Made by a program: the position numbers and the translations under genes. Of a stretch of DNA of 64,000 bases, positions 8,491-17,751 are shown piece by piece. The DNA comes from Gulosibacter sp. 10. Its GTDB lineage: Bacteria; Actinomycetota; Actinomycetes; Actinomycetales; Microbacteriaceae. The notes beneath the pieces were generated by a model, which saw only the letters and a program-made list of their open reading frames with translations, did not search any database and was not told the origin of the DNA. Numbering within the stretch: position 1 is the stretch's first letter; each line of letters starts with the position of its first letter. Location of the stretch: contig NZ_FUIC01000024.1 of the NCBI RefSeq assembly GCF_900163695.1, positions 1 to 64,000 on the forward strand, given 5' to 3'.

Positions 8491-10620
8491 TCAGGCGCGC
8501 AGGGCGAGCGCGAAGGGCAGCACCGCCGCGGCGCCGGCGAGGCGCAGCTCCCGGGCGCAGACCGTCATCGTCCACCGCGAGACGACCACGTCGTCGACCA
8601 GCAGCACCGTCCGGCCGCGGACGGCTTCGGCCTGCTCGGGCGAGAGTCCGAACGCCGCGTGCAGGTCGCGGAGCCGGAAGGCGCTGTTGACGTCCGGGCC
8701 GCCGTGCTCGCGCAGCGGCCGCAGGTCGCCGAGGTCCTCGAGCCTGCCGGCCGCGGCGAGGCCCTCCGCGAGCGAGCGCACCGTGACCGGGCGGCGTGCG
8801 CTGGGCACGGCGATGACGCAGTCGGGCCGCTGCGTCCATGGCCAGTCCTTGAGCGTCCGAAGGCACAGGGCGCCGATGTCGTCGGGGATCGGCGCATCCG
8901 GCGCATCCGCCGCGAGGAACTCGCGCAGGCGCTGCCCGGCGCCGAGGTCGGTGAACCGGGCGATGGCCCGCCCCTCCTCCGCGCGCTCCTCGGCGGGGAT
9001 GCGACCCTTGAGCGCCACCCCGAGGTGGTCCATGCCGGTGGGCCACTGGCCGCGCACCTCGATGGGGAGCCCGACGCCGTCGAGCAGCTCGCGGGCGCGG
9101 TCGCTCGCCCCCTCGCTCACCCGCTCGTCCCACCATCGGCCGGCGCAGTTGTCGCAGCGCCCGCAGTCCCGCGGATCCGGGTCGTCGAGCGCCTCGGTGA
9201 GGAAGCGCATCCGGCACGTCGAGGCGGCCTCGTAGTCGAGCATCGCCCGCGCCTCGGCCCGGCGCACCTCGGCCACGTGCGCGTACCGCTCCGCGTCGTA
9301 GCGCCAGCCCGCGCCCGTCGACTTGTAGCCCCCGCGCACCCGGCGCACGGCGCCGTCCACGCTCAGGGTCTTCAGCAGCAGGTCGAGCCGGCTGCGGCGG
9401 ACGCCCACGCGCGCCTCGAGCGTGGGGACGGAGAGCGTCCCCTCCGCGTCGAGCGCCTCGAGCACCGCCCGTGCATCCTCCTCGGAGGGCATGGAGGCCG
9501 TCGCGAAGTACTCCCAGATCTCCCGATCCTCGGGGCCCGGCAGGAGCAGCACGTCCGCGGAGTCGGCGGCGCGGCCGGCGCGGCCCACCTGCTGGTAGTA
9601 GGCCACGGGGGAGGAGGGCGCGCCGAGGTGCACGACGAAGCCCAGGTCCGGCTTGTCGAAGCCCATGCCGAGGGCCGAGGTGGCCACGAGCGCCTTGAGC
9701 TCGTTGTCCTTGAGCGCGCGCTCGAGCCGCTCGCGCTCCTCGGGATCGGTGCCGCCCGTGTACGTGGCCACGTTCCAGCCCGCCTCGCGGAGGGCCCGGG
9801 CCGTGTCCTGCGCCGCCGAGACCGTGAGGGTGTAGACGATGCCCGAGCCCCAGAAATCGCCCAGGTGCTCCGACAGCCAGGCGAGCCGCGCCGTCGGCGC
9901 CTGCGTCGGCGCGACCCCCAGGCGCAGGGAGTCGCGCGCGAGCGGGCCGCGGATCACCGTGGTGTCCTCGCCGAGCTGCTCGGCGACGTCGGCGACCACG
10001 CGCGAGTTCGCCGTGGCGGTGGTCGCGAGCACGGGCGTCTGCGCGGGCAGCTCGCGGATCATCGCGCCGATCCGCCGGTAGTCGGGGCGGAAGTCGTGGC
10101 CCCAGTCCGAGATGCAGTGCGCCTCGTCCACGACGATCATGCCGATCGAGTCGAGGAGGCCCGGCAGCACCGTGTCGCGGAAGGACGGGTTCGTGAGCCG
10201 CTCGGGCGAGACGAGCAGGACGTCGACGACGCCCGCCTGCAGCTCGGCGTGCACGGCGTCCCACTCCGCGGCGTTCGCGGAGTTGAGCGTGCGGGCGACG
10301 ACGCCGGCGCGGGTGGCCGCGCCCACCTGATCGCGCATGAGCGCGAGCAGCGGCGAGACGATGAGCGCGGGGCCGCGGCCGGCCTGGCGCATGAGCTTCG
10401 CCGCGAGGAAGTACACGGCCGACTTGCCCCAGCCGGTGCGCTGCACGACCAGCACGCGACTGCGCCGGGCGACGAGCGCCTCGATGGCCTCGTACTGGCC
10501 GGAGCGCAGCTCGGCGTCGGGGCTCCCGGTCAGCTGCTCGAGCAGCCGGGTCGCCGCCTCGTGCAGCGATTCGCCGGCTCCCGCCGCGCCCTGCCCGTCC
10601 TGCGTCGTCTGCGCTTCCAT
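8491..10620 (-). CDS. recQ: RecQ-family ATP-dependent DNA helicase with phosphoribosyltransferase-like tail
   Basis: A 709-residue 3'-5' DNA helicase. Motif I is RTGWGKS (about residue 61), motif II is DEAHCISDWGHDFRPDYRRIG, and motif VI is QQVGRAGR. A RecQ zinc-binding region follows with CRMRF and CGRCDNC. The C terminus contains VLLVDDVVVSRWTMTV, which resembles the PRPP loop of phosphoribosyltransferases; this fused tail is known in an actinobacterial RecQ subfamily and replaces the HRDC domain. The start ATG at 10620 is preceded by GAGGAGG. It stands alone, convergent with the PucR gene and divergent from the IclR gene, and probably acts in repair or recombination. Confidence 0.9.
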   Translation of the reverse strand: MEAQTTQDGQGAAGAGESLHEAATRLLEQLTGSPDAELRSGQYEAIEALVARRSRVLVVQRTGWGKSAVYFLAAKLMRQAGRGPALIVSPLLALMRDQVGAATRAGVVARTLNSANAAEWDAVHAELQAGVVDVLLVSPERLTNPSFRDTVLPGLLDSIGMIVVDEAHCISDWGHDFRPDYRRIGAMIRELPAQTPVLATTATANSRVVADVAEQLGEDTTVIRGPLARDSLRLGVAPTQAPTARLAWLSEHLGDFWGSGIVYTLTVSAAQDTARALREAGWNVATYTGGTDPEERERLERALKDNELKALVATSALGMGFDKPDLGFVVHLGAPSSPVAYYQQVGRAGRAADSADVLLLPGPEDREIWEYFATASMPSEEDARAVLEALDAEGTLSVPTLEARVGVRRSRLDLLLKTLSVDGAVRRVRGGYKSTGAGWRYDAERYAHVAEVRRAEARAMLDYEAASTCRMRFLTEALDDPDPRDCGRCDNCAGRWWDERVSEGASDRARELLDGVGLPIEVRGQWPTGMDHLGVALKGRIPAEERAEEGRAIARFTDLGAGQRLREFLAADAPDAPIPDDIGALCLRTLKDWPWTQRPDCVIAVPSARRPVTVRSLAEGLAAAGRLEDLGDLRPLREHGGPDVNSAFRLRDLHAAFGLSPEQAEAVRGRTVLLVDDVVVSRWTMTVCARELRLAGAAAVLPFALALRA

Positions 10621-10768
10621 GCCGCCTCCTCATCCGTTCGGCCGCCATCCACTCTAGGAGGAGCCCCGGACATCGGCGCCCGGGCGGCGGCGCGCCCTCC
10701 GCGAAGGCGCCGAGACGCACCCGAGGCGTCCCCGATCCCGCGCCCCGGGGACGGCGAGGGGCGCCGAC

Positions 10769-10774
10769 TAGACT
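10769..10774 (+). promoter_or_regulatory. -10 element of leaderless iclR-type gene
   Basis: TAGACT ends 6 nt before the ATG at 10781; the spacer GGCCGC contains no ribosome-binding site, so the transcript probably begins at the start codon. Confidence 0.55.
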
Positions 10775-10780
10775 GGCCGC

Positions 10781-11638
10781 ATGGCAGGCAGGGGATCGCG
10801 CGAATCGCAGAGCGGCGAGGGCAGGGGCCTCATCGGGTCGCTGACCAAGGGGCTCCAGGTTCTCGACCTGTTCAGCGCCGAGCACCGGGAGCTCAGCATC
10901 GGGCACATGGCCGAGCAGCTGGGCATCCACCGCTCGAGCGCGTCGCGGATCGCCGCGACGCTGGCGATGAGCGGCTACCTGCAGCAGGTCAACGCGCCCG
11001 GCACCTACCGCCTCGGGCAGCGGCTCGCGGCGCTGGGCGAGCTGGCGGGGCGCCCGGCGGGGCTTACGGACATCATCGTGCCGCACCTCGAGCGGCTCGT
11101 CGAGATCACCGGCGAGACCGGGCACCTCGCCGTGCTGCGGGGGCCGGACACCTCGACGATCGCGGTCGTGGACGGCTGGCACACCGTGCGGATGCACTCG
11201 TATGTCGGCAAGCAGGCCCCCGCGTACGTGAGCTCCATGGGCAAGGCGCTCCTGGCGGGGCTCCCCGAGAGCACGCTGCAGGACCTCTTCTCCGCCGTGG
11301 ACCTGCTGCCGCGGACGGAGCGCACGATCCGCACCTTCGACGAGCTCGAGGCGGATCTCCGGCGCCTCCGGGAGCGCGGCTACGGCGTCGACGACGAGGA
11401 GCTCGAGCAGGGCCTGCGCTGCGTGTCGGCCCCGGTGTTCTCGCCGAGCGGGGCCGTCGACGCGAGCATCAGCATCTCGGGCCCCACCCAGCGCATCACG
11501 CCGGAGCGCATCCCGCTCATCGGGGAGCGGGTCCGCTGGCACGCGTGGCAGGCCTCGCTCGCCCGGGGCGCGACGAGGACGCCGGAGGGCTGGACGGAGG
11601 CGCCGACCGCGCAGCCCGAGGAGTACGTCGCGCGATAG
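10781..11638 (+). CDS. IclR-family transcriptional regulator
   Basis: A 285-residue regulator with the IclR winged helix at residues 20-85 (LTKGLQVLDLF, IGHMAEQLGIHRSSASRIAATL, YRLGQRLAALG) and the C-terminal effector-binding GAF-like domain (HLAVLRGPDT, GKALLAGLPE, GVDDEELEQGLRCVSAPVFS). It is probably translated from a leaderless mRNA. It is convergent with the flavoprotein/aldehyde dehydrogenase operon. The likely target is the divergent promoter region at 14.76-14.90 kb, which has palindromic sites. The ligand is unknown; IclR proteins typically bind small aromatic or organic acids. Confidence 0.9.
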   Translation: MAGRGSRESQSGEGRGLIGSLTKGLQVLDLFSAEHRELSIGHMAEQLGIHRSSASRIAATLAMSGYLQQVNAPGTYRLGQRLAALGELAGRPAGLTDIIVPHLERLVEITGETGHLAVLRGPDTSTIAVVDGWHTVRMHSYVGKQAPAYVSSMGKALLAGLPESTLQDLFSAVDLLPRTERTIRTFDELEADLRRLRERGYGVDDEELEQGLRCVSAPVFSPSGAVDASISISGPTQRITPERIPLIGERVRWHAWQASLARGATRTPEGWTEAPTAQPEEYVAR

Positions 11639-11656
11639 GCGGGAGCCGGGACGGCA

Positions 11657-11688
11657 GGAGCGCCCGCCGGGATCCGACGGGCGCCCCT
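11657..11688. terminator. Bidirectional hairpin
   Basis: Complementary arms AGGnGCGCCCG and CGGGCGCnCCT flank a 12-nt loop between the convergent IclR gene and the flavoprotein gene. Confidence 0.55.
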
Positions 11689-11701
11689 GCGAAGACCTCG
11701 G

Positions 11702-13333
11702 CTAGCGGCCGTCTGCGGCCGATCGCGTCGATGCCGCGGCGATCGCGTCGCCGGCGCGCAGCCCCATGACCATCCCCACCGCGAGGGTCGCCCCCGGGCC
11801 CGGGTAGCCGTCGCCCGTCCAGAACGCGGAGGCGTTGCCGACCGCGTAGACGCCGTCGAGCGGACGGCCGCCGCGCAGGATGCGGCCGTGCGTGTCCGTG
11901 ACCGGGCCGCCCTTGGAGCCGATCGATCCCGAGTAGATCCGAGTGGCGTAGTACGGCGCGCGGTCGATGGGACCGAGGTTCACGGCCGGGCCTGCCCAGG
12001 GATCGCCGTAGTAGCGGTCGTAGGCGTTCTCGCCGCGGTGCAGGTCCTCGTCGGCCCCCTGCTCGGAGAGGCGGTTCCAGCGGGCGACCGTCGACTCGAG
12101 CGCGGCCGGCTCGATGCCGAGCTCCCGGGCCAGCGCCCCGATCGACTCGGCCGTGCGGATGTGCTCCGGCAGCTCGCCGGTCGCGGGCAGGCCGGGGAAC
12201 GGGTACCGGGCGCGGAAGCCCTCGTCGAAGACCAGCCAGGCGACGCTGTTCGGGCATTCGCCGGCCTCGTCCCGCTCGTGCATCTTCTTGCCGAACTCGT
12301 TGTACGGGGAGGCCTCGTCGATGAACCGCTCGCCGCGGGCGTTCACGATGATGGACCGGGGGACGCCGCGCTCGCGGACGAGCCCGCGGGGGTACGGCCG
12401 GCCGTCGAGCTCCTCGCCCGGGACGAGCGCCATGGGCATCCACCAGCCGTCCGATTCGTTGGCGATGTCCGCGCCGAGGCTCCGGGAGATCTCGAGCGCG
12501 GCGCCGGTGTTCGTGGGCGCCGATGCCGAGACTGAGAGCCCCGCGGGAAGCAGCTCGGCCCTCAGGCCCGGGTCCGCGTCGTAGCCGCCGGTCGCGAGCA
12601 CCACGGCCCCGGCGTCGAGCGTCTCGGAGCCCTCGGGGGTGTCGAGCACGAGGCGCCGGGCGCCCCCGGCCTCCTCGACGCCGCGCAGCGACGCCCTCGG
12701 GCGCAGCTCCGCCCCGGCCCGCACCGCGCCGTCGACGAGGGCGGCGGCCAGGGCGTGGCCTCCCGTGCGCCCGCCCTCCTCGAAGCGCTTCGCGAGCAGG
12801 GGCGCGTCGATGCGCTCGGGGAACCGCCATTCCTCCCATTCGGCGTGGGTGATCGGCGAGTAGCTCGGCGGGTAGCGCACCTGCCGGGCCTCCTCGACCA
12901 GGACCCGGGTGTCGAGCACCGCCATGTCGAAGCACCGCCCGCCGGTGCTCGCGCCCTCGAGGTGCTGGTGGTAGTCGGGGTAGTTCGGGCACACGACGAA
13001 CCGGTGCGGGCTGCGGGCCTCGACGAACTCGCGGAGCCTCGGGGCCGTATCGACGAAGGCGTCGACGAACTCCGGCCATCTCCGGTCGAACAGCCGGCGG
13101 AGATAGGATTTCGCGAGCTCGGGGCTGTCGCCGCTGTTCGCGGGCGTCCCGTTGGCGGGGATCCACACGCGGCCGCCCGACAGCGCGGTGGTGCCGCCGA
13201 AGCGCTCGCCCGATTCGATCACGAGCGTGCGGAGGCCGGCCGAGGCCGTGCGGATCGCGGTCACGAGGCCGGCGGCGCCGCTGCCGGCGACGACCACGTC
13301 GAAGGATGATGCGGACTGCGGATTCTGGGGCAT
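11702..13333 (-). CDS. FAD-dependent oxidoreductase, 3-ketosteroid dehydrogenase/fumarate reductase type
   Basis: A 543-residue flavoprotein of the FAD_binding_2 family. The N-terminal FAD motif is VVVAGSGAAGLVTAI, followed by ESGERFGGTTALSGG, and the C terminus has VYAVGNASAFWTGDGYPGPGATLAVGM. This layout is shared by 3-oxosteroid 1-dehydrogenases, urocanate reductase and related enzymes that form or reduce a C=C bond next to a carbonyl. It begins 3 bp after the aldehyde dehydrogenase stop with GGAGG upstream, so the two are co-transcribed. The neighbouring genes are not steroid-related, so the substrate is more likely a cyclic ketone or unsaturated acid; this is inference. Confidence 0.85.
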   Translation of the reverse strand: MPQNPQSASSFDVVVAGSGAAGLVTAIRTASAGLRTLVIESGERFGGTTALSGGRVWIPANGTPANSGDSPELAKSYLRRLFDRRWPEFVDAFVDTAPRLREFVEARSPHRFVVCPNYPDYHQHLEGASTGGRCFDMAVLDTRVLVEEARQVRYPPSYSPITHAEWEEWRFPERIDAPLLAKRFEEGGRTGGHALAAALVDGAVRAGAELRPRASLRGVEEAGGARRLVLDTPEGSETLDAGAVVLATGGYDADPGLRAELLPAGLSVSASAPTNTGAALEISRSLGADIANESDGWWMPMALVPGEELDGRPYPRGLVRERGVPRSIIVNARGERFIDEASPYNEFGKKMHERDEAGECPNSVAWLVFDEGFRARYPFPGLPATGELPEHIRTAESIGALARELGIEPAALESTVARWNRLSEQGADEDLHRGENAYDRYYGDPWAGPAVNLGPIDRAPYYATRIYSGSIGSKGGPVTDTHGRILRGGRPLDGVYAVGNASAFWTGDGYPGPGATLAVGMVMGLRAGDAIAAASTRSAADGR

Positions 13334-13336
13334 GGG

Positions 13337-14758
13337 TCAGGCCTCCGGGAGGTTGAGGACGATGAGTCGGGGATCGGTCATGTCGTGGACGGCGTACTTC
13401 GGGCCTTCCTGCCCGTGGCCGCTCTCCTTGACGCCCCCGTAGGGCATCTCGTCGGCGTGATAGCTCGAGGTGTCGTTCACGATGAGCCCGCCGACCCGGA
13501 GCCGCCGGAACGTGCGGAAGGCCGCGTTCACGTCGCTCGTGAAGAGCCCGCTCTGCAGCCCGTAGGCGCCGCTGTTGATCATGTCGACGCCCTGCGCGAG
13601 ATCGTCGATGGGCACGACCGAGACGACCGGTGCGAAGACCTCGTCCCTCAGGACCCTCGAATCCCGGTCGGGCTCGACGAGGAGCGCGGGGGCGAGCACG
13701 GGGCCGGAGCGGTCGCCGCCGACGGCCTTCGCCGCCGTCCGGCGCGCCTCCGAGATCCACTCCGCGGCCCGCTCGGCCTCCCGGGGGTCGATGAGCGGCC
13801 CGACATCGGTGCTCGCGTCGAAGGGATCGCCGGCGACCAGTCCCTCGACGCGCCGCTCGAGCGCGGCGACCAGCTCGTCGAGCCGGGAGCGGTGCACGAG
13901 CACGCGCTGCACGCTGGTGCAGACCTGCCCCGCCTTCCGGTATCCCGCCCGCGAGACGGCCGCGGCGGCGGCCTCGACGTCCGCGGTCGAGTCGACGAGC
14001 GTGGCGCTGTTCGAGCCCAGCTCGAGCTGCGTGCGCGCGAGGCCGGCGCGGGCCGAGATCCGGCGGCCGACGCCGGTGGAGCCGGTGAACGTGTAGAAGC
14101 GGACCCGCGGGTCGCCGACCAGCGCGTCGCCGAGCACCGATCCCGAGCCGCAGACGAGCTGCAGGAAGCCCGGAGGCAGACCTGCCTCGTGAAACGCCTG
14201 CACCGCATTGATCGCGCTGAGCGGGGTCTTGTCGGCAGGCTTGAGGATCACCGCGTTCCCCGCGGCGATGGCGGGCCCGACCTTGTGCGCCACCGTCGAC
14301 AGCGGGGCGTTGAACGGCGCGATCGCCACGACCACCCCGACGGGGACGCGGACGGTGAACGCCAGTCTGCTGGCGTGCCCCGGGCCGGAGAGGGGTACCT
14401 GCTCGCCGGCGATCCGGATCGCCTCCTCGGCGCTGAGGCGGTAGATGCGCGCCGCCCGACGGAGCTCGTTCTCCGCATCGGACCGGGTGAAGCCCGTCTC
14501 CGACATGTAGTCGCGCACGATCCGCTCCGCGTCCGACTCCATGCGCTCGGCGACGTCGCGGAGGGTTCGCGCCCGCTCCTCCGCAGGGGGAACGCTCTCC
14601 GCGGCGCGGACCGCGTGCTCGATCGCCTGCTCGACCTGCCGGGGCGTCGCCTCGACCACCTCGGCGATCCGCTCCTGGCGGTAGCGGTCCGTCACCGCCT
14701 TCGTCGGACCCGTCCGCCATTCGCCGTCGAGATAGAGGCCACTGGGATGCACTGCCAC
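13337..14758 (-). CDS. NAD(P)-dependent aldehyde dehydrogenase
   Basis: A 473-residue aldehyde dehydrogenase of the succinate-semialdehyde/benzaldehyde type. Visible motifs are APFNAPLS (catalytic Asn region), LKPADKTPLS, FTGSTGVGRRI, LELGSNS (general-base Glu region) and GQVCTSVQRV with the nucleophilic Cys. The start is set at GTG 14758 because AAGGAGGAAA (14765-14772) precedes it at ideal distance; an upstream in-frame ATG at 14818 lacks such a site and would add a basic, non-homologous stretch. First gene of a two-gene operon with the flavoprotein; divergent from the TPP enzyme. Confidence 0.88.
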   Translation of the reverse strand: MAVHPSGLYLDGEWRTGPTKAVTDRYRQERIAEVVEATPRQVEQAIEHAVRAAESVPPAEERARTLRDVAERMESDAERIVRDYMSETGFTRSDAENELRRAARIYRLSAEEAIRIAGEQVPLSGPGHASRLAFTVRVPVGVVVAIAPFNAPLSTVAHKVGPAIAAGNAVILKPADKTPLSAINAVQAFHEAGLPPGFLQLVCGSGSVLGDALVGDPRVRFYTFTGSTGVGRRISARAGLARTQLELGSNSATLVDSTADVEAAAAAVSRAGYRKAGQVCTSVQRVLVHRSRLDELVAALERRVEGLVAGDPFDASTDVGPLIDPREAERAAEWISEARRTAAKAVGGDRSGPVLAPALLVEPDRDSRVLRDEVFAPVVSVVPIDDLAQGVDMINSGAYGLQSGLFTSDVNAAFRTFRRLRVGGLIVNDTSSYHADEMPYGGVKESGHGQEGPKYAVHDMTDPRLIVLNLPEA

Positions 14759-14837
14759 GGATTTCCTCCTTCGTCTTCCTGAGCGGCTCTGCCGAGGAAG
14801 TTTGACTTGCGAAACCATGGTGTCCTAGTGTTTCGTA

Positions 14838-14867
14838 TTGCGCAAGTCATTGCGCATAGAGCAATGA
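14838..14867. promoter_or_regulatory. Candidate operator pair in divergent promoter
   Basis: TTGCGCAA (14838-14845) is a perfect 8-bp palindrome, and TCATTGC/GCAATGA (14847-14853 and 14861-14867) is a perfect inverted repeat with a 7-bp spacer. A further CGAAAC/GTTTCG pair lies just upstream. These sit between the divergent aldehyde dehydrogenase and TPP-enzyme genes and are good candidates for IclR binding. Confidence 0.5.
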
Positions 14868-14903
14868 CGCGACCGTATGGCGAAGAGTCCCGAAGGAGTG
14901 GCA

Positions 14904-16673
14904 ATGGCGAGATCCGGTGCAGAGCTGATCAGCGAGTACCTCATACAGGAGCAGGTCCCGTACGTCGTCGGGCTCTGCGGGCACGGCGACCTCGGCCTCC
15001 TCGACGGCCTGTTCGACCGGCAGGACGAGTTGCAGACCATCTCGACGCAGCACGAGTCGATAGCCGGGTTCATCGCGGACGGCTACTACCGCGTCGCGCA
15101 TCAGCCGATCGCGACCTTCACGTCGTGCGGGCCCGGCTCGGCGAACCTCCCGGTGGCGCTCGGCTCGGCCTTCATGGACGACTCGGCGTTCCTGGCCATC
15201 ACGGGCAACGTCCCGACCTCGCAGTTCAACAGGACGCCCTTCCAGGAGACCGGGCGCTACCACCAGGCCGACTTCCCGAGCGTGGTCCGCCCCTACGTGA
15301 AGCGCTCGTACCAGGCGACCAGGCCCGAGCAGCTCCCGCTCATGCTGCGCCAGTCGTTCTCGCTCATGCGCCGGGGCCGCCCGGGCCCCGTGCACCTCGA
15401 CGTGCCGCTGGACGTGTTCGCCGAGAAGACGGAGGAGCCGCTACAGAGCCCCGCCGAGTGGAACACCGGGGCGGTCCCGCAGCCCGGCGCGAGCCCCGAG
15501 GAGATCGAGCGCATCCGCGAGCTGATCCTCGAGTCCCGTCGCGTCGTGATCGTCTCGGGCTCGGGCGTCGAGTCCTCCGAGAGCGAGGCGGCGCTGCTGG
15601 CCTTCGCCCGCGCGCACCGGATCCCCGTCGCGACCTCGCCGCTCGGCAAGTCCACCTTCCCCGCCGAGGACGAGCTCGCGCTCGGCGCGACGGGGCGCAA
15701 CGGCACGTACGCGGCGAACCGGGCGGCGCGGGGCGCCGACCTCGTGCTCGCGTTCGGCACCCGGTTCGACGACCGGTCCACGAGCTCCTGGCTCGAGGGG
15801 TACACGTACCGCTTCCCCGAGACCAGGCTCGTGCACGTGCACATCGACCCCCAGGAGCTCGGGCGCAACTTCCCGCCCACCGTGCCGGTGATCGGCTCGC
15901 CCGCCACCGTGCTCCGCCAGCTCGCCGAGGCGATGCGGGAGACGGACTACCGCTCCGAGGACGCGTACCTCGACGAGGTGGCGGCCTGGAAGCGGAAGTG
16001 GTTCGAGCATGTCGCGCCGAACCGCGGCGCGGAGGGCGGCCCGCTGCGCCCGGAGCGGCTCGTCGCCGACCTGCGCGCGGTCCTGCCCGACGACGGCATC
16101 CTGTTCAGCGACGTGGGCATCCACCACAACTGGCTGGTGCAGGAGTGGGAGCCGCGCGAGCCGCGGACGTTCCACCAGAGCTGGGGGTTCGCCTCGATGG
16201 GCTTCGGCCTGGGCGGCGTGATCGGCTCGTACCTCGCCGCACCCGAGCGCAAGCACGTCGCGGTCGTCGGCGACGGCGGGTTCCTGATGCTGCCGAGCGC
16301 CGTTGCCACGGCCGTCCAATACGACGTGCCGGCGACGTGGATCGTGTGGAACAACGGCGGCTTCCAGTCGATCCGCGACCAGCAGCGCCTCTACTTCGGC
16401 GCGGACCGCGAGCTCGCCACGACCTTCCTCGGCGCCGACGGCGCCCCGTACGAGGCCGATCACGCGGCCCTCGCCCGCTCGCTCGGCGCGGAGGGCATCA
16501 CCGTGACGCACTCCTCGGACCTCTCAAGCGCGCTCGAGACGGCGATCGCCTCCGAGCGGCCGACGGTCGTCGACGTCTCGGTCACGGACGCCGTCGGCCT
16601 GCCGGCCGCGGCGACCTGGGCGCTGCCGCCGCTCGACCACCCCCGCCCCGGCTTCGGATGGCCCGACGCATGA
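14904..16673 (+). CDS. Thiamine-pyrophosphate enzyme, acetolactate-synthase-like
   Basis: A 589-residue TPP-dependent enzyme with the usual three domains: Pyr domain with the activating Glu (TQHESIAGFIADGY), central domain (about residues 190-330) and PP domain with GDGGFLMLPSA...WNNGGF, the Mg/diphosphate-binding motif. The start is ATG 14904 with GAAGGAG at 14892-14898; an ATG at 14877 lacks a ribosome-binding site. No acetolactate synthase small subunit is nearby and the operon encodes dehydrogenases, a transporter and sugar-type isomerases, so a catabolic carboligase or decarboxylase role is more likely than branched-chain amino acid synthesis. Its stop overlaps the next start (ATGA). Confidence 0.85.
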   Translation: MARSGAELISEYLIQEQVPYVVGLCGHGDLGLLDGLFDRQDELQTISTQHESIAGFIADGYYRVAHQPIATFTSCGPGSANLPVALGSAFMDDSAFLAITGNVPTSQFNRTPFQETGRYHQADFPSVVRPYVKRSYQATRPEQLPLMLRQSFSLMRRGRPGPVHLDVPLDVFAEKTEEPLQSPAEWNTGAVPQPGASPEEIERIRELILESRRVVIVSGSGVESSESEAALLAFARAHRIPVATSPLGKSTFPAEDELALGATGRNGTYAANRAARGADLVLAFGTRFDDRSTSSWLEGYTYRFPETRLVHVHIDPQELGRNFPPTVPVIGSPATVLRQLAEAMRETDYRSEDAYLDEVAAWKRKWFEHVAPNRGAEGGPLRPERLVADLRAVLPDDGILFSDVGIHHNWLVQEWEPREPRTFHQSWGFASMGFGLGGVIGSYLAAPERKHVAVVGDGGFLMLPSAVATAVQYDVPATWIVWNNGGFQSIRDQQRLYFGADRELATTFLGADGAPYEADHAALARSLGAEGITVTHSSDLSSALETAIASERPTVVDVSVTDAVGLPAAATWALPPLDHPRPGFGWPDA

Positions 16674-17677
16674 GGACGGCGATCGTGAAGACCGGGCCGG
16701 GCCGCGGCCGCACCGAGGTGCGGGAGCTCCCCACTCCAGCCCCCGGGCCCGGGGAAGTGCTGCTCGAACTCGTGTACGCGGGCATCTGTCACACGGACGT
16801 GAACATGATCGAGGGCGCGTACGGCCCGGGCTCGGGATACAGCCCGACGTACCCGGTCGTCCTGGGGCACGAGTTCACGGCCCGCGTGGTCGCGCCCGGC
16901 CCCGGCGTCGCCGGGTTCGCCGCCGGCGACCGCGTGGTGAGCGGATGCCACCTCACGTGCGGGCGATGCCGCTGGTGCAGGGGCGGCCGGTCGATGCTCT
17001 GCAGCGAGCGCGAGGTCATCGGCCTCGACACCGACGGCTGCTGGGCGAGCGAGTTCGTGATGCCCGCGCGGAACCTCGTGCAGGTGCCGGAGGGCGTCTC
17101 GGACGAGCTCGCGGGGCTGGCGGAGCCGTTCGCCGTCGGAGCCCACGCTGTCGACCGCGCCGAGATCCGCGAGGGCGAGCGCATCGCCATCGTCGGCCCC
17201 GGCACCGTCGGGCTGCTCACGCTCGGCGCCCTGCCCGGGTACGAGGTCACGATGATCGGGCGGAGGGCGGACGCGGCGCAGGTGCGGCTCGCGCTCGAGT
17301 ACGGCGCGATCGCCGCGCTCGTCACGGAGGACGCGGCGGCGGAGCGCGGCGCGTTCGACGTCGTCTTCGAGACCGCGGGCACTGCCGAGGCGGCGAGCTT
17401 CGCGGCGGAGCTGCTCGGCCCCGGGGGACGGCTGGTCTGCGTGGGGCTCCCGACCGCGCCGGCGGCCATCGACACCGCCCAGCTGGCGTGGCAGGAGCGC
17501 TCGGTGCTCGGCTCGCGCGCCTACGACATCTCCACCTGGAGCACGATCCCCCGGCGCCTGGAGCAGGCGCCCCAGCTCGAATCCATCGTGACGCACACCC
17601 TGCCCCTCGATCGCTTCGAAGAAGCGATGCGCCTGCTCGAGTCGCGAGAGGCCGTCAAAGTCCTGCTGCACCCCTGA
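16670..17677 (+). CDS. Zinc-dependent alcohol dehydrogenase
   Basis: A 335-residue medium-chain dehydrogenase. Catalytic zinc ligands are in ICHTD (Cys) and LGHEF (His-Glu). The structural-zinc lobe with four cysteines is intact (CHLTCGRCRWCRGGRSMLC), unlike the other two such enzymes in this window. The dinucleotide motif is IVGPGTVGLL. ATG at 16670 overlaps the stop of the TPP-enzyme gene, indicating translational coupling. Probably oxidises or reduces an alcohol/ketone intermediate of the same pathway; the substrate is unknown. Confidence 0.85.
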   Translation: MRTAIVKTGPGRGRTEVRELPTPAPGPGEVLLELVYAGICHTDVNMIEGAYGPGSGYSPTYPVVLGHEFTARVVAPGPGVAGFAAGDRVVSGCHLTCGRCRWCRGGRSMLCSEREVIGLDTDGCWASEFVMPARNLVQVPEGVSDELAGLAEPFAVGAHAVDRAEIREGERIAIVGPGTVGLLTLGALPGYEVTMIGRRADAAQVRLALEYGAIAALVTEDAAAERGAFDVVFETAGTAEAASFAAELLGPGGRLVCVGLPTAPAAIDTAQLAWQERSVLGSRAYDISTWSTIPRRLEQAPQLESIVTHTLPLDRFEEAMRLLESREAVKVLLHP

Positions 17678-17751
17678 TACCGGCGCCGCGAAGGCCCCCG
17701 GCCGAGCGCCGCCGCACCACCCTGAGATTCCTCGACGAAGCGGAACACGCA

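Noticed and set aside
6865-11769. A 1634-codon open frame on the plus strand
   Set aside because: It spans pucR, the antisense of recQ and the iclR gene in the wrong frame, with low-complexity composition.
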